Shown here one piece after another: positions 1 to 9,173 of a stretch of 64,000 nt of DNA (within the stretch, counting starts at the first letter, position 1; each line of letters opens with the position of its first letter). The notes beneath the pieces are model-generated. The model had not been told where the DNA came from. It saw only the letters and a list, made by a program, of their open reading frames with translations, and searched no databases. Source of the DNA: JBCCMQ01 sp039026235 (GTDB taxonomy: Bacteria; Pseudomonadota; Alphaproteobacteria; Rhodobacterales; Rhodobacteraceae). The stretch spans positions 992,001 to 1,056,000 of the forward strand of contig JBCCMQ010000001.1 in NCBI GenBank assembly GCA_039026235.1, written 5' to 3'. The translations under genes and the position numbers were made by a program.

Positions 1-1618
1 CCTCGACCGGCAGCAGCCCCGCCAGAACCTTCCCAAGCGTGGATTTTCCCGATCCGACGCGGCCCACAAGAGCGACCGTTTCCCCGGGTTCAAGCTCAAG
101 CGAGACATCGTCCAGGGCGGGCCGTTCAACGCCAGCATAACGCAGGCGCAGGTTCTTGACCAAGATCGCACCGGCGCGCACCTGGGCATCGCTTGAAACC
201 GTGGTGCCACGGTCAGCCGGAAGCGCCATGAAATCCGTCAGCGTCCGCATGGATCTGAATGCATACTGCGCGCGGAAGATCGTCTGAGAGATCGCCGAAA
301 GGGGCGCCAACACGCGCCCGGCCAGTATATTCGCGGCGATCAGCCCGCCGATGGTTATCTGACCTGCCGCGACCAGATAGACGCCCCAAAGGATGATGAA
401 CACGCTGACCGATTGCTGGATCAGCAAAGTGCCGTTGGTGGCCAGACTGGACCATGCGCGCGTGCGGCCCGTAATGCGGTTCGACGCGGCGACCGCGTTC
501 TCCCATTCGCGCTGCATAACCGGTTCGGCCCCGACGCTCTTGACCGTCTCGATGCCACCCAGGGCTTCGACCAGCACCACATGGCGCTTGGTCGCCATGG
601 CCTGGGCCTGGGTCGCCGCGCGCCCCAACGGGATCTGGGCCATAAAGGCAAGCACCAGAACCGCCGGCACCGCCAGCAGCGGCACCATCGCCACGGGTCC
701 GACAATGGTGAACAGGACGGCGATGAAGATGCCAATGAAAAGGAGATCGATCAGCGCGACAAATGTGGCCGAGGCAAAAAATTCGCGCACGACGTCGAAA
801 TCGCGAATGTGGCCGGCAATGCCCGCCGCGCCGCCGGGCCGGTCTAGCAGGCGCACCGCCATCGCATGGGCAAAAAGGTCTGACGAGGCCTTCAGATCGA
901 CGCGGCGGCCAATCCTGTCCAGGACACCGCCCCGCACCATGCGCAGCACCAGATCCAGCGCCAGCGCAATGCCGACGCCAATCCCAAGTGTCCAAAGCGT
1001 CACAAACGCCAGGTTCGGAATGACCCGGTCATAGACATTCATGACAAATATCGGCAGCGCCAGATTCAACAGGTTCAGGCAAAGGGCCGCCAGAAGCACT
1101 TGCAACCAGCCGCCCCAGTTGGCGCGGACGGGGCTCCAGAACCAGTGGCGGGCCGACTGGGTCTTGGCCGCCGTTTCAGGGGACAGCCGGGTCGAGGCCG
1201 CCGCTCCGGCCCGCGTGACCAGCAGGATCTGGCCATCGGTCATCCGGCGGAGCATGCGCAGCGGCACGTGCCGTTCAAGCCCATCCTGTTCCAGATCGAT
1301 AAACGTCGCACTGCGCCCGGCCCCAAAGGACGTCAGGATCAGATGTCCACCACCCCTTTTGAACAACACCACCGGCAACGTTGCGGGATCAATCCGGCGC
1401 AGATCGCGCGCCGCCAGCCGGGATGTCAGACCCAGAGCCGACAGCGCCCGCGCCAGGATGCCCGGATCATTGGCGTTACCGCCTTCGGGCAGCGCCGCAA
1501 GGGTTCCCGCCGCTGAGAAGGGCTGCCCATGGTGATCGCAAAGCCAGGCACAGACCGACAGGACCGGTGCCAGCGGGTGCTGCGTGGCCCGCGAGCCAGC
1601 TGCATCCGCGCCGGTCAT
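1..1618 (-). CDS. Type I secretion ABC transporter, LapB/LssB-like (3' end beyond window)
   Basis: This is an inner-membrane ABC exporter that energises type I secretion of large proteins. The minus-strand frame is open from an ATG at 1618 to the window edge (about 539 residues seen). Residues 1-130 form a C39-peptidase-like domain without an evident catalytic Cys. A transmembrane domain follows (first hydrophobic segment near LLAALCLNLLNLALPIF). The start of the nucleotide-binding domain has Walker A GRVGSGKST. The G-R-x-GSGKST form and the degenerate peptidase domain fit the LapB class, whose members export adhesins and RTX proteins. The ATG overlaps the stop of the TolC gene (ATGA), so the two are translationally coupled. 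The membrane-fusion protein gene probably lies left of the window. The family is secure; the substrate is not known. Confidence 0.88.
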   Translation of the reverse strand, partial: MTGADAAGSRATQHPLAPVLSVCAWLCDHHGQPFSAAGTLAALPEGGNANDPGILARALSALGLTSRLAARDLRRIDPATLPVVLFKRGGGHLILTSFGAGRSATFIDLEQDGLERHVPLRMLRRMTDGQILLVTRAGAAASTRLSPETAAKTQSARHWFWSPVRANWGGWLQVLLAALCLNLLNLALPIFVMNVYDRVIPNLAFVTLWTLGIGVGIALALDLVLRMVRGGVLDRIGRRVDLKASSDLFAHAMAVRLLDRPGGAAGIAGHIRDFDVVREFFASATFVALIDLLFIGIFIAVLFTIVGPVAMVPLLAVPAVLVLAFMAQIPLGRAATQAQAMATKRHVVLVEALGGIETVKSVGAEPVMQREWENAVAASNRITGRTRAWSSLATNGTLLIQQSVSVFIILWGVYLVAAGQITIGGLIAANILAGRVLAPLSAISQTIFRAQYAFRSMRTLTDFMALPADRGTTVSSDAQVRAGAILVKNLRLRYAGVERPALDDVSLELEPGETVALVGRVGSGKSTLGKVLAGLLPVE

Positions 1619-2997
1619 TGCAGCGGTGCGACCTCGGTATTGAATACCGACGCCGGGCGTTGCAACGCGCGCGCTTCGAAATCGGGCAACAGGGTCATAT
1701 TGGCAGGGGCAATTCCGAACATGTTTGCCAGTTTACTCTGTGCGGCGACAAGACGGTACTGATTAAACGACACCGTGCTTGCGGCACTCACTTTCTGGAA
1801 CCGCACGTTGAACAGCGCCCTTTCCGCATCAAGCAGATCCAGAAGGGTGCGCGTTCCGGCAGCAAATTCTTCGCGGTACTGGGCCACGATGCGTTCATTG
1901 GCGGCCTCTTGATCCGTCAGCAATCGCAGACGTGCCAGATCGGCTCGGTGGGCGTGCCAGGTGCGCTCGGCCATTTCGCGGACGTCACGGATGGCGGCGT
2001 TGCGTTCCAAGATCGCCTTTTCACGCCTTTCTATCAAAGCACGGGTTTCGGGGTCACGCCCCCCCTTGAAAAGGGTCCAGTTCAATTGCAGACCCACGAA
2101 GCTTTCGTCGCGGGACCCGGCGGAACCCGCCAGATCCTCGCCCGTGGTGACGCCGGCATTCAGGCTGACGCGCGGGCGCCGGTCTGCCTCGACAATAACG
2201 CGTTCGTACTGGCGCTGCCGGATCGCGGTGTCAGCGGCCCGGACGCGAAAACTGTTGTCTACGGCAAGCTGCACCGTTTGCGCGGCAGACTGCGGCAGGT
2301 TGCGCACCCGTGGCACGGCCATCCCGCCGGTGGGTGCCTTCCCGATCACGCGGGTATAGCGGCTGTTGGCATTGGCGATCGCCTCGCGCACACGCAATTC
2401 GGCGACGCGGGTTGCCAGAATGCGGTTCTCGGCCTCGAACCCGTCACTTGCGGGCAATCGGCCGCCTTCGACCGCCTGACGCACCTGGGCGCCAAGCTCT
2501 TCATGCCGCGCGACGTTCTCGCGCGCCACCACTGCCAGCGCCTGCCGACGAAGCACGTCGACATAGGCCTCGACCGCGGTCAGGGCCAGCGTCTCTGATG
2601 CATCAAGCAGGGAAAATATCCGCCCGTCGACCCGGGCCGATCCGGCAAAGACCCGATTTTCCCGGGCCAGACCATCGTACAGCGTGATTTCCGCCTGCAA
2701 CCCGGCCTGACGCGCGGTCTTAGTGTCATTGTTGTCGAGGGCAGAAAGGTTCGCCGGGTCGTCAATCGTCTCGCTGCGGACATCTCCGAACAATGACACC
2801 GTTGGCAGATAGTCCCCCTGAAGCTGCAGCAACTCCAACGCTGCCGCCCGCGCCTCGGCGCTTTCCGCGCGCACCGTCGGGTTCGTGGTCAATGCCGATC
2901 GCACCGCCTCGGTCAGGGTCTCGGCAAAGGCAAGCTGTGGGCCGGCCGCCATGGCGCAAGCCACCAAGCACAGCAACGCCCGCCGCCCTTGCAACAT
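1615..2997 (-). CDS. TolC-family outer-membrane efflux/secretion protein
   Basis: The 460-residue product should be the outer-membrane channel of the neighbouring type I system. A signal peptide is visible (LLCLVACAMAAGPQLAFA). The mature part has the long helical, Ala/Arg/Gln-rich repeats of TolC, including LTEAVRSALTTNPTVRAE near the N-terminus and a second repeat near residue 240. Length matches TolC/LapE proteins (about 430-490). The ATG at 2997 is preceded by a GAGGGG ribosome site; a TTG one codon upstream is less likely. It is the first gene before the ABC exporter, which starts within its stop codon. Its own promoter should lie in the long intergenic region to the right. Confidence 0.9.
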   Translation of the reverse strand: MLQGRRALLCLVACAMAAGPQLAFAETLTEAVRSALTTNPTVRAESAEARAAALELLQLQGDYLPTVSLFGDVRSETIDDPANLSALDNNDTKTARQAGLQAEITLYDGLARENRVFAGSARVDGRIFSLLDASETLALTAVEAYVDVLRRQALAVVARENVARHEELGAQVRQAVEGGRLPASDGFEAENRILATRVAELRVREAIANANSRYTRVIGKAPTGGMAVPRVRNLPQSAAQTVQLAVDNSFRVRAADTAIRQRQYERVIVEADRRPRVSLNAGVTTGEDLAGSAGSRDESFVGLQLNWTLFKGGRDPETRALIERREKAILERNAAIRDVREMAERTWHAHRADLARLRLLTDQEAANERIVAQYREEFAAGTRTLLDLLDAERALFNVRFQKVSAASTVSFNQYRLVAAQSKLANMFGIAPANMTLLPDFEARALQRPASVFNTEVAPLQ

Positions 2998-3516
2998 CAA
3001 TACCCCTCGCTTCCGACCGGCGGCGGGAAACCATTCAAACGGGATCCCGAAGCGCGGCTGGTGCCAAGATTATGGGCGCCAAACGTGGAAATCAAAGTGC
3101 CCTCATCTGTTTAGACCATTCTGCGGCGGCTCTGCATCACTTTGGATAACGGTATTGAACCGGCTGACCGTCGCGGCTGCCGCAGCGCCGGAGCCGTGTG
3201 TACGGAGGTATCTATATAATTGATTTAAAATAGTAAATAAGGGCGCAGGCAGAAAAACCGAATTCGTGCTGATGGTGTTTCGCGGGTAACACCCACCTCT
3301 TCAAGCGAAGTATCTCGGCTGGATGGCGAAGACGCCGGTTTTTCGGCCCGATTGCAGACAGAGGCGTCACCTTCACAGACCGATTGTGCGGGTGCGGACC
3401 GCCGGCAGCGTCGAAGACAGTGACAACTGCGCATGACCTACGCCTGGCGAAACTGCGCCATAGTCACCCGTCGCGCTGGATTTCCACATTATGCCCAACA
3501 GCTTACCGGGAAGACC

Positions 3517-3538
3517 CATTTCTGGGCGCCCAGAAATG
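3517..3538. repeat. Perfect 22-bp palindrome in the tolC-urtA intergenic region
   Basis: The arm CATTTCTGGGC is followed directly by its exact reverse complement, giving a loop-less 22-bp dyad. A-rich runs lie just to the right (3550-3570). It could be a dimeric regulator site for either divergent operon, or part of an unannotated transcript. The absence of a loop argues against a simple intrinsic terminator. No second copy was noticed in the window. Confidence 0.6.
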
Positions 3539-3780
3539 CGGCAATGAGGCAAAAAACGCGCAAAAAATAATCCCCACCCCACGGAAGGCGCCAAATGAAA
3601 ATCCTGATCAAGCCTTTGAACTGACGTCCGCGACCCGGTGGGTTTAGGTCGCGTCGGGCTCGCGATTCTGCGCGCGGGCTCCAAAATGTGTGCGGCGGCG
3701 AAAGAGCTTGGCAGGTCCCTTCACCGCCACACGTTTGCAACTGACGCTGCAAGGGGGAGATTGGTGTGACAAGGTCTGCG

Positions 3781-3793
3781 ATACAAGTTGTAT
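3781..3793. promoter_or_regulatory. Candidate operator upstream of urtA (ATACAAGTTGTAT)
   Basis: A perfect 6-1-6 inverted repeat, ATACAA-G-TTGTAT, lies 53 bases before the urtA ATG. A TAATCT element just downstream (3798-3803) could be a -10 box, which would put the dyad at the usual place for a repressor or activator. Urea transporters are normally under nitrogen control (NtrC), but this dyad does not match the NtrC consensus. The regulator is unknown. Confidence 0.4.
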
Positions 3794-3845
3794 TGCGTAA
3801 TCTTTGGGCACTTACCCGAGCGGCACAGCTCAAAGGAATACATCT

Positions 3846-5129
3846 ATGCTGAAAATTCAACGGTCGCTGATCGGCGCCGCGCTCGTAACGGCTGCGGGTT
3901 CCGTGCCGGCTTTGGCCCAGGACTGCCCGGTCAAGGTGGGCGTGCTTCATTCGCTGTCCGGCACGATGGCGATTTCAGAGACGACCCTAAAGGACACTAT
4001 GGAGATGCTGATCGATCAGCAGAACGCCGCCGGCGGCGTCCTCGGCTGCGAGATCGAAACGGTTGTCGTCGATCCGGCCTCTGACTGGCCGCTCTTTGCT
4101 GAAAAAGCACGCGAGCTTCTGACAGTCCACGAGGTCGACGTGATCTTCGGCAACTGGACCAGCGTCAGCCGCAAATCGGTTCTGCCGGTGATCGAGGAAC
4201 TGAACGGTCTGCTGTTCTATCCGGTTCAGTATGAGGGCGAAGAAAGCTCCAAGAACGTGTTCTATACCGGTGCCGCGCCGAACCAGCAGGCGATCCCGGC
4301 AACCGACTACTTCCTGGATGAACTTGAGGTCGAAAAATTCGCCCTTCTCGGTACCGACTACGTGTATCCGCGGACGACGAACAACATTCTTGAGGCCTAT
4401 CTGCAGGACAAGGGGATTGCCGAAGACGATATCTTCGTCAACTACACGCCCTTCGGTCACTCTGACTGGTCCAAGATCGTGGCCGACGTGGTCGCGCTCG
4501 GCGCTGATGGCAAGAAAGTCGGCGTGATTTCAACGATTAACGGCGATGCCAACGTGGGCTTCTACAAGGAACTCGCGGCCGCCGGTATCTCGGCCGATGA
4601 CATCCCGGTGGTCGCGTTCTCGGTCGGTGAAGAAGAGCTGTCCGGTCTCGACACGTCGAACCTGGTTGGCCACTTGGCTGCCTGGAACTACTTCCAGTCC
4701 GCCGACACGGACGCCAATGCCGATTGGGTTGCCGCCTGGAAAGAGCGCATGGGTGACGAGCGTGTCACCAACGACCCCATGGAGGCCCATTACATCGGCT
4801 TCAACATGTGGGTGAACGCGGCCACCGAAGCCGGATCGACTGACGTTGATGCGGTGCGGACAGCCATGTACGGCCAGGAATTCCCGAACCTGACCGGCGG
4901 CACCGCGGTGATGCTTCCGAACCACCACCTGGCAAAGCCGGTCCTGATCGGCGAAATCCAGGAAGACGGCCAGTTCGATATCATCAGTCAGACCGAAGAA
5001 GTGCCGGGCGACGCCTGGACCGACTTCCTGCCGGAATCGGCGGTTCTGACCAGCGATTGGCAAGAGCTGGGCTGCGGCATGTACAATACCTCGACCAGCA
5101 CCTGCGTGCAGATCAAGTCCAACTACTAA
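3846..5129 (+). CDS. urtA: Urea ABC transporter substrate-binding protein UrtA
   Basis: This is the periplasmic urea-binding component of the high-affinity UrtABCDE importer, 427 residues. A signal peptide (LIGAALVTAAGSVPALA) precedes a type I periplasmic-binding fold of the amide/urea class. Family-typical stretches are VGVLHSLSGTMAISE, IFGNWTSVSRKSVLPV, NGLLFYPVQYEGEE and GTDYVYPRTTN. The start is taken at 3846 because AAAGGAA precedes it and the signal peptide follows at once; an upstream in-frame codon at 3804 would add 14 residues of unlikely sequence. It heads the urt operon. The following hairpin probably lets it be made in excess over the membrane parts. Confidence 0.96.
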   Translation: MLKIQRSLIGAALVTAAGSVPALAQDCPVKVGVLHSLSGTMAISETTLKDTMEMLIDQQNAAGGVLGCEIETVVVDPASDWPLFAEKARELLTVHEVDVIFGNWTSVSRKSVLPVIEELNGLLFYPVQYEGEESSKNVFYTGAAPNQQAIPATDYFLDELEVEKFALLGTDYVYPRTTNNILEAYLQDKGIAEDDIFVNYTPFGHSDWSKIVADVVALGADGKKVGVISTINGDANVGFYKELAAAGISADDIPVVAFSVGEEELSGLDTSNLVGHLAAWNYFQSADTDANADWVAAWKERMGDERVTNDPMEAHYIGFNMWVNAATEAGSTDVDAVRTAMYGQEFPNLTGGTAVMLPNHHLAKPVLIGEIQEDGQFDIISQTEEVPGDAWTDFLPESAVLTSDWQELGCGMYNTSTSTCVQIKSNY

Positions 5130-5148
5130 GTGACATCCACAAAAACAG

Positions 5149-5174
5149 CGGGGGGCCGCCTGGCCCCCCGTTTT
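5149..5174 (+). terminator. Terminator-like hairpin between urtA and urtB
   Basis: A perfect 9-bp stem (CGGGGGGCC / GGCCCCCCG) with a four-base loop is followed by TTTT. It lies 20 bases after the urtA stop and 17 bases before the urtB start. As the urt genes are one operon, it probably acts as a partial terminator or a 3' stabilising hairpin that raises binding-protein expression over permease expression. Confidence 0.8.
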
Positions 5175-5190
5175 GTCGAAGGACCGCGAA

Positions 5191-7161
5191 ATGAACCTGC
5201 TGACCCGTGCGTGCCTTTGCCTGTCCCTGCTTTTTTGGGGCGTTTCCCTGCAGGCACAAAACAGCAGCGCGATCCAAGACTTACTGCAAGAACATCAAGA
5301 TCTTATTGATAAAAGCTCGCGTAAATCCATTGGCCCCGCAATCGATGCGCTCGCCGCAAGCGATCTTGCCGAAGCGCAACAGGTGCTTGAACGCTGGCAG
5401 GCCAAAGAGCTTTGGATGCGCAAGGAAGACGGGCTGTTCTTCTATACAGAACCCCGCGAAGACAACCAGTTGGCGCTTTTCGATATCGCCAGCGGGGCCG
5501 AGGTGGGCCTTGCCGGCAAACGCGATCTGAAGCAGATCAAGCCCAACAGCGGCATTCGGGGCATGATCGGGGCCGCGCTGGTCCGCTTTCAGCTGACCGA
5601 CCCCGACCCGGCGGTCCGTTCGGCCAGCCTGAATGCCATCGAACGCGATCCGGAAGCCACCCATCTGGCGGTGCTGCGGACGGCAATCGACGACGACCCC
5701 GATGCTGCAATCAGGGCACGGAAAGAGCGCCTTGAGCGGCTGCTGACCATTCGCTTCGATGAAGATACGGCAATCCGCGTGGCCGCGATTGAAAGCTTCC
5801 GGGGCGATCTGGGTGTCGATGTGCGTGCCACGCTGAACCCACTGGTCGCGACGCGGTCCGAGGCCCTGCAGCCCGCAGACTATGACCCCGAAGACCCGAC
5901 CATCGCGGGCACCCTGACACCCGGCGAAAGTGGCTTCGGGCAGGATGATGCCTATGCCCTTTTGGTGGATCAGGGGCTGGCCGAGCCGCTGGCCAACCGC
6001 GATGACCTGCGCAAGGCACTCACCGACAACATCGTCGACGGCCAGGTGGGCGGCATCGAGGTCGCGGCGCTCGGCGCAGATGCGGCGCGCGATCTGGCCT
6101 ATGCCGAGCTGGCCCGCCAGGGCCTCGTCGCGCCGCGCGTCACAGCCGATCAGGCCGAGGCCATTCTGACCGAATTTGTCTTTGTCGAACGCTTCCTGGA
6201 TCAGCCCGAGCCGATCATATCCACGACACTGGCCGTGCTCCAGTCGATCGAACAGAAGGTCGCCGTCAATCAGTTCGCCGATCTGGTGTTGGATGCGCTG
6301 TCGCTCGCCTCGATCTACTTCCTTGCCGCAATCGGCCTTGCCATCACTTTCGGTGTCATGGGCGTCATCAACATGGCCCATGGCGAATTCATCATGATGG
6401 GCGCCTACACCGGCTACGTGGTCCAGCTTTTTGTGCCGGACTATACGGTGTCGATCCTGATCGCCCTGCCTGCGGCCTTTCTCGTGACCTTTTCGGCCGG
6501 TGTCGCGATGGAACGTCTGGTGATCCGCTGGTTGTACCACCGGCCACTGGAAACGCTTTTGGCGACCTTCGGGATTTCCATTGCGCTGCAGCAGCTTGCC
6601 AAGAACATATTCGGGACCCAGGCACGCCCCTTGACGGCGCCCGACTGGTTGGGCGGCGCCTTTATCCTCAACGACGTGGTGTCAATCAGCTATATCCGGA
6701 TCGCCATTTTCGTCATGGCGCTGATGTTCCTGGCGGTGTTCCTTTTCATCATGCGGCGCACCCGGCTGGGGCTTGAGGTCCGCGCGGTAACCCAGAACCC
6801 GCGCATGGCGGCCTCGATGGGCATCAATCCCGACCGCATCAACATGCTGACCTTCGGCATCGGATCGGGCATCGCCGGTGTCGCCGGCGTCACCATCGGG
6901 CTTTTCGCCAAGGTCACATCCGAGATGGGCCAGGACTATATCGTACAGTCCTTTATGACCGTCGTGGTGGGCGGGGTCGGCAACATCTGGGGCACGCTTC
7001 TGGGCGCGACGCTGGTCGGCTTCCTGCAAAAGGGTATCGAATGGTTCAACCCGTCCAATACGCTGGCGGCCCAGACCTATATGATCCTGTTCATCATCCT
7101 CTTCATTCAATTCCGGCCGCGCGGGATCATCGCGCTCAAGGGCCGGGCGGCAGAGGCATAA
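5191..7161 (+). CDS. urtB: Urea ABC transporter permease UrtB
   Basis: This is an inner-membrane permease of the branched-chain amino acid/urea type, 656 residues. After a signal-like segment (ACLCLSLLFWGVSLQAQ) come about 330 residues of HEAT-like helical repeats (for example DPDPAVRSASLNAI). The LivH-like membrane domain begins near residue 360 (LALASIYFLAAIGLAITFGVM-like region) and contains NMAHGEFIMMGAY. The large N-terminal extension is normal for proteobacterial UrtB. The ATG at 5191 follows AAGGA; a TTG six codons upstream is rejected. It pairs with UrtC. Confidence 0.95.
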   Translation: MNLLTRACLCLSLLFWGVSLQAQNSSAIQDLLQEHQDLIDKSSRKSIGPAIDALAASDLAEAQQVLERWQAKELWMRKEDGLFFYTEPREDNQLALFDIASGAEVGLAGKRDLKQIKPNSGIRGMIGAALVRFQLTDPDPAVRSASLNAIERDPEATHLAVLRTAIDDDPDAAIRARKERLERLLTIRFDEDTAIRVAAIESFRGDLGVDVRATLNPLVATRSEALQPADYDPEDPTIAGTLTPGESGFGQDDAYALLVDQGLAEPLANRDDLRKALTDNIVDGQVGGIEVAALGADAARDLAYAELARQGLVAPRVTADQAEAILTEFVFVERFLDQPEPIISTTLAVLQSIEQKVAVNQFADLVLDALSLASIYFLAAIGLAITFGVMGVINMAHGEFIMMGAYTGYVVQLFVPDYTVSILIALPAAFLVTFSAGVAMERLVIRWLYHRPLETLLATFGISIALQQLAKNIFGTQARPLTAPDWLGGAFILNDVVSISYIRIAIFVMALMFLAVFLFIMRRTRLGLEVRAVTQNPRMAASMGINPDRINMLTFGIGSGIAGVAGVTIGLFAKVTSEMGQDYIVQSFMTVVVGGVGNIWGTLLGATLVGFLQKGIEWFNPSNTLAAQTYMILFIILFIQFRPRGIIALKGRAAEA

Positions 7162-7165
7162 GGGT

Positions 7166-8434
7166 ATGGCCGAGACAACCGTCGCCACCCCCCTGGGCCA
7201 GCCGCGCGTGCCCTTCGCGGCGCGCAACCCGTCGGTCCTGATCTTTCTCGCGGCACTGGCCCTGTTCACATTGGGCGCAACGTTTATGAGCGAGGCCTTC
7301 GGCACCGGTGACATTTCCACAAGCTTTATCAAGACCTTGGGCAAGACCCTTTGTCTTTGCCTCGTGGCGCTCGCGATGGATCTGGTCTGGGGATACTGCG
7401 GCATCCTCAGCCTCGGGCATTTCGCCTTCTTCGGCCTTGGCGGCTATGCCATCGGCATGTGGCTGATGTACGAGCGCACCCGGCTTATCGTCACCGACAG
7501 CATCGCCGCCTCGGGCATCCCGCCGACACCAGACGAGGTGCGCGACGGCATCGCGGTGCAGATCTTTGGCGTGGTGGGCTCTTCCGAACTGCCGGCCGTC
7601 TGGTCGTTTGCCCATTCCCTGCCCCTGCAACTGGCCGCCGTTGTGCTGGTCCCCGGCCTTCTGGCGCTGGTCTTCGGCTGGCTCGCCTTCCGCAGCCGTG
7701 TGACCGGCGTCTATCTATCGATCCTGACCCAGGCGATGACGCTGGCGCTGTCGCTTTACCTGTTCCAGAATGACAGCGGTCTCAGGGGCAACAACGGTCT
7801 TTCCGGGCTCCAGAACCTGCCCGGTCTGGACAGCGTGCCGCAATCGGTTGTCTCGGTCTGGTTCCTCTGGGCATCGGCAGCCGCCCTTGGGCTGGGTTAT
7901 ATCTTCGCGGCCTGGATCGTCTCGGGAAAATTCGGCAGTGTCCTGCGCGGCATACGCGATGATGAAGCGCGCGTGCGCTTCCTTGGCTATCCCGTTGAGG
8001 GATATAAGCTTTTCATCTTTACCGTCAGCGCCGTGATCGCCGCCATCGCCGGGGCGCTTTACTACCCGCAGGCGGGTATCGTGAACCCCGCCGAAATTGC
8101 ACCGATCGCGTCAATCTATCTGGCGGTCTGGGTGGCCATCGGCGGGCGCGGCCGTCTCTACGGTGCCGTCGTGGGGGCGGCTTTCGTCAGCCTTGTGTCG
8201 ACGTGGTTCACCGGCGGCCAGGCTCCCGACATCAACCTGGGCTTTTATACAATCGAATGGGTCGACTGGTGGCTGATCGTGCTGGGTCTGTCCTTTGTGG
8301 CGATCACGCTTTTCTTCCCGAACGGGTTGGGCGGCATCGTCGATCTGATCACGCACCGCCGAAACCCCGACCGCAAAGGCGCAGATCTCGGCCCTGACAA
8401 GGGTTCCTTCCGCGAAAAAGAGGCCAGCGAATGA
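7166..8434 (+). CDS. urtC: Urea ABC transporter permease UrtC
   Basis: This is the second inner-membrane permease of the urea importer, 422 residues, of the LivM type. Family features include DLVWGYCGILSLGHFAFFGLG, a long transmembrane series, GLSGLQNLPG and the coupling-loop stretch VLRGIRDDEARVRFLGYP that contacts the ATPases. It starts four bases after urtB, and its TGA overlaps the ATG of urtD. It is somewhat longer than many UrtC proteins because of a polar C-terminal tail after the last membrane segment. Confidence 0.95.
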   Translation: MAETTVATPLGQPRVPFAARNPSVLIFLAALALFTLGATFMSEAFGTGDISTSFIKTLGKTLCLCLVALAMDLVWGYCGILSLGHFAFFGLGGYAIGMWLMYERTRLIVTDSIAASGIPPTPDEVRDGIAVQIFGVVGSSELPAVWSFAHSLPLQLAAVVLVPGLLALVFGWLAFRSRVTGVYLSILTQAMTLALSLYLFQNDSGLRGNNGLSGLQNLPGLDSVPQSVVSVWFLWASAAALGLGYIFAAWIVSGKFGSVLRGIRDDEARVRFLGYPVEGYKLFIFTVSAVIAAIAGALYYPQAGIVNPAEIAPIASIYLAVWVAIGGRGRLYGAVVGAAFVSLVSTWFTGGQAPDINLGFYTIEWVDWWLIVLGLSFVAITLFFPNGLGGIVDLITHRRNPDRKGADLGPDKGSFREKEASE

Positions 8435-9171
8435 GCACGCTTCTTGAGGTTTCCGGCGTATCGGTCAGCTTTGATGGCTTCAAGGCCATCAACGATCTGA
8501 GCTTTGAGATCGGCCCGGCGGAACTGCGTGCGGTGATCGGACCCAATGGCGCCGGCAAGACAACCTTCATGGACATCGTAACAGGCAAAACGCGCCCTGA
8601 CGAAGGCCGTGTAACCTATGGTGACAGGTCCCGCAGCCTTCTGAAGATGAGCGAAAGCGCCATTGCCCAGGCGGGCATCGGCCGCAAATTCCAGCGCCCG
8701 ACCGTCTTTGAGGATCAGACCGTTTTCGACAATCTGATGATGGCGCTCCGGAAGAAACGGAACCCATTGGCGGTCCTGTTCTTCAAGCCCACGGCCGGCG
8801 ACCGAGCACTGGTTGAGGATCTGGCCAATGAAATCGGGCTGGCGACGACACTCAGCATCAAGGCGGGCACCCTTAGCCATGGGCAGAAGCAGTGGCTTGA
8901 GATCGGCATGCTCTTGGCGCAGGATCCCAAATTGCTCTTGGTGGATGAACCCGCCGCCGGGATGACGCCCGAAGAACGCGAACACACCACCGATCTGCTC
9001 AAAGAAGCCTCGAAAACCCGCGCCGTGATCGTGGTCGAGCACGACATGGAATTCGTACGGCGCCTCGATTGCCGGGTCACCGTGCTGCACGAAGGCTCGG
9101 TTCTGGCCGAAGGCTCGATCGATTTCGTGACCCAAAACCAAGACGTCATCGACGTCTACCTGGGGCGCTAG
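8431..9171 (+). CDS. urtD: Urea ABC transporter ATP-binding protein UrtD
   Basis: This is a cytoplasmic ATPase of the urea importer (LivG-like), 246 residues. Visible motifs are Walker A GPNGAGKTT, a signature region around LSHGQKQWLEIGM, Walker B LLLVDEPAAGM and the H-loop VVEHDMEFVR. The signature begins LSHGQ instead of LSGGQ, which is usual for UrtD. The ATG overlaps the urtC stop. It forms a heterodimer with UrtE. Confidence 0.95.
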   Translation: MSTLLEVSGVSVSFDGFKAINDLSFEIGPAELRAVIGPNGAGKTTFMDIVTGKTRPDEGRVTYGDRSRSLLKMSESAIAQAGIGRKFQRPTVFEDQTVFDNLMMALRKKRNPLAVLFFKPTAGDRALVEDLANEIGLATTLSIKAGTLSHGQKQWLEIGMLLAQDPKLLLVDEPAAGMTPEEREHTTDLLKEASKTRAVIVVEHDMEFVRRLDCRVTVLHEGSVLAEGSIDFVTQNQDVIDVYLGR

Positions 9172-9173
9172 CA

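Larger units (their letters stand above)
2998..3845. other. Long intergenic region between the secretion operon and urtA
   Basis: About 850 bases separate the divergent tolC-like gene and urtA. Open frames here have atypical composition and no family resemblance, so I call no gene. The part around 3200-3250 is AT-rich compared with its surroundings and may hold the promoter of the secretion operon. Small inverted repeats are present: GGTGTT/AACACC at 3274-3293, a perfect 22-bp palindrome at 3517-3538 and a 13-bp palindrome at 3781-3793 (listed separately). A small RNA cannot be excluded. Confidence 0.6.

Noticed and set aside
3707..3723. Possible sigma-54 promoter (TTGGCAGGTCCCTTCAC) before urtA
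   Set aside because: The -12 GC is missing (CA instead) and the -24 element has a mismatch, so the spacing rule GG-N10-GC is not met.
3225..3950. Several short open frames in the tolC-urtA gap
   Set aside because: None has a ribosome site with coding-like composition or any family resemblance, and one overlaps urtA.
5281..6540. 419-codon minus-strand frame over urtB
   Set aside because: Antisense of urtB with His/Gln/Asp-rich unnatural composition.
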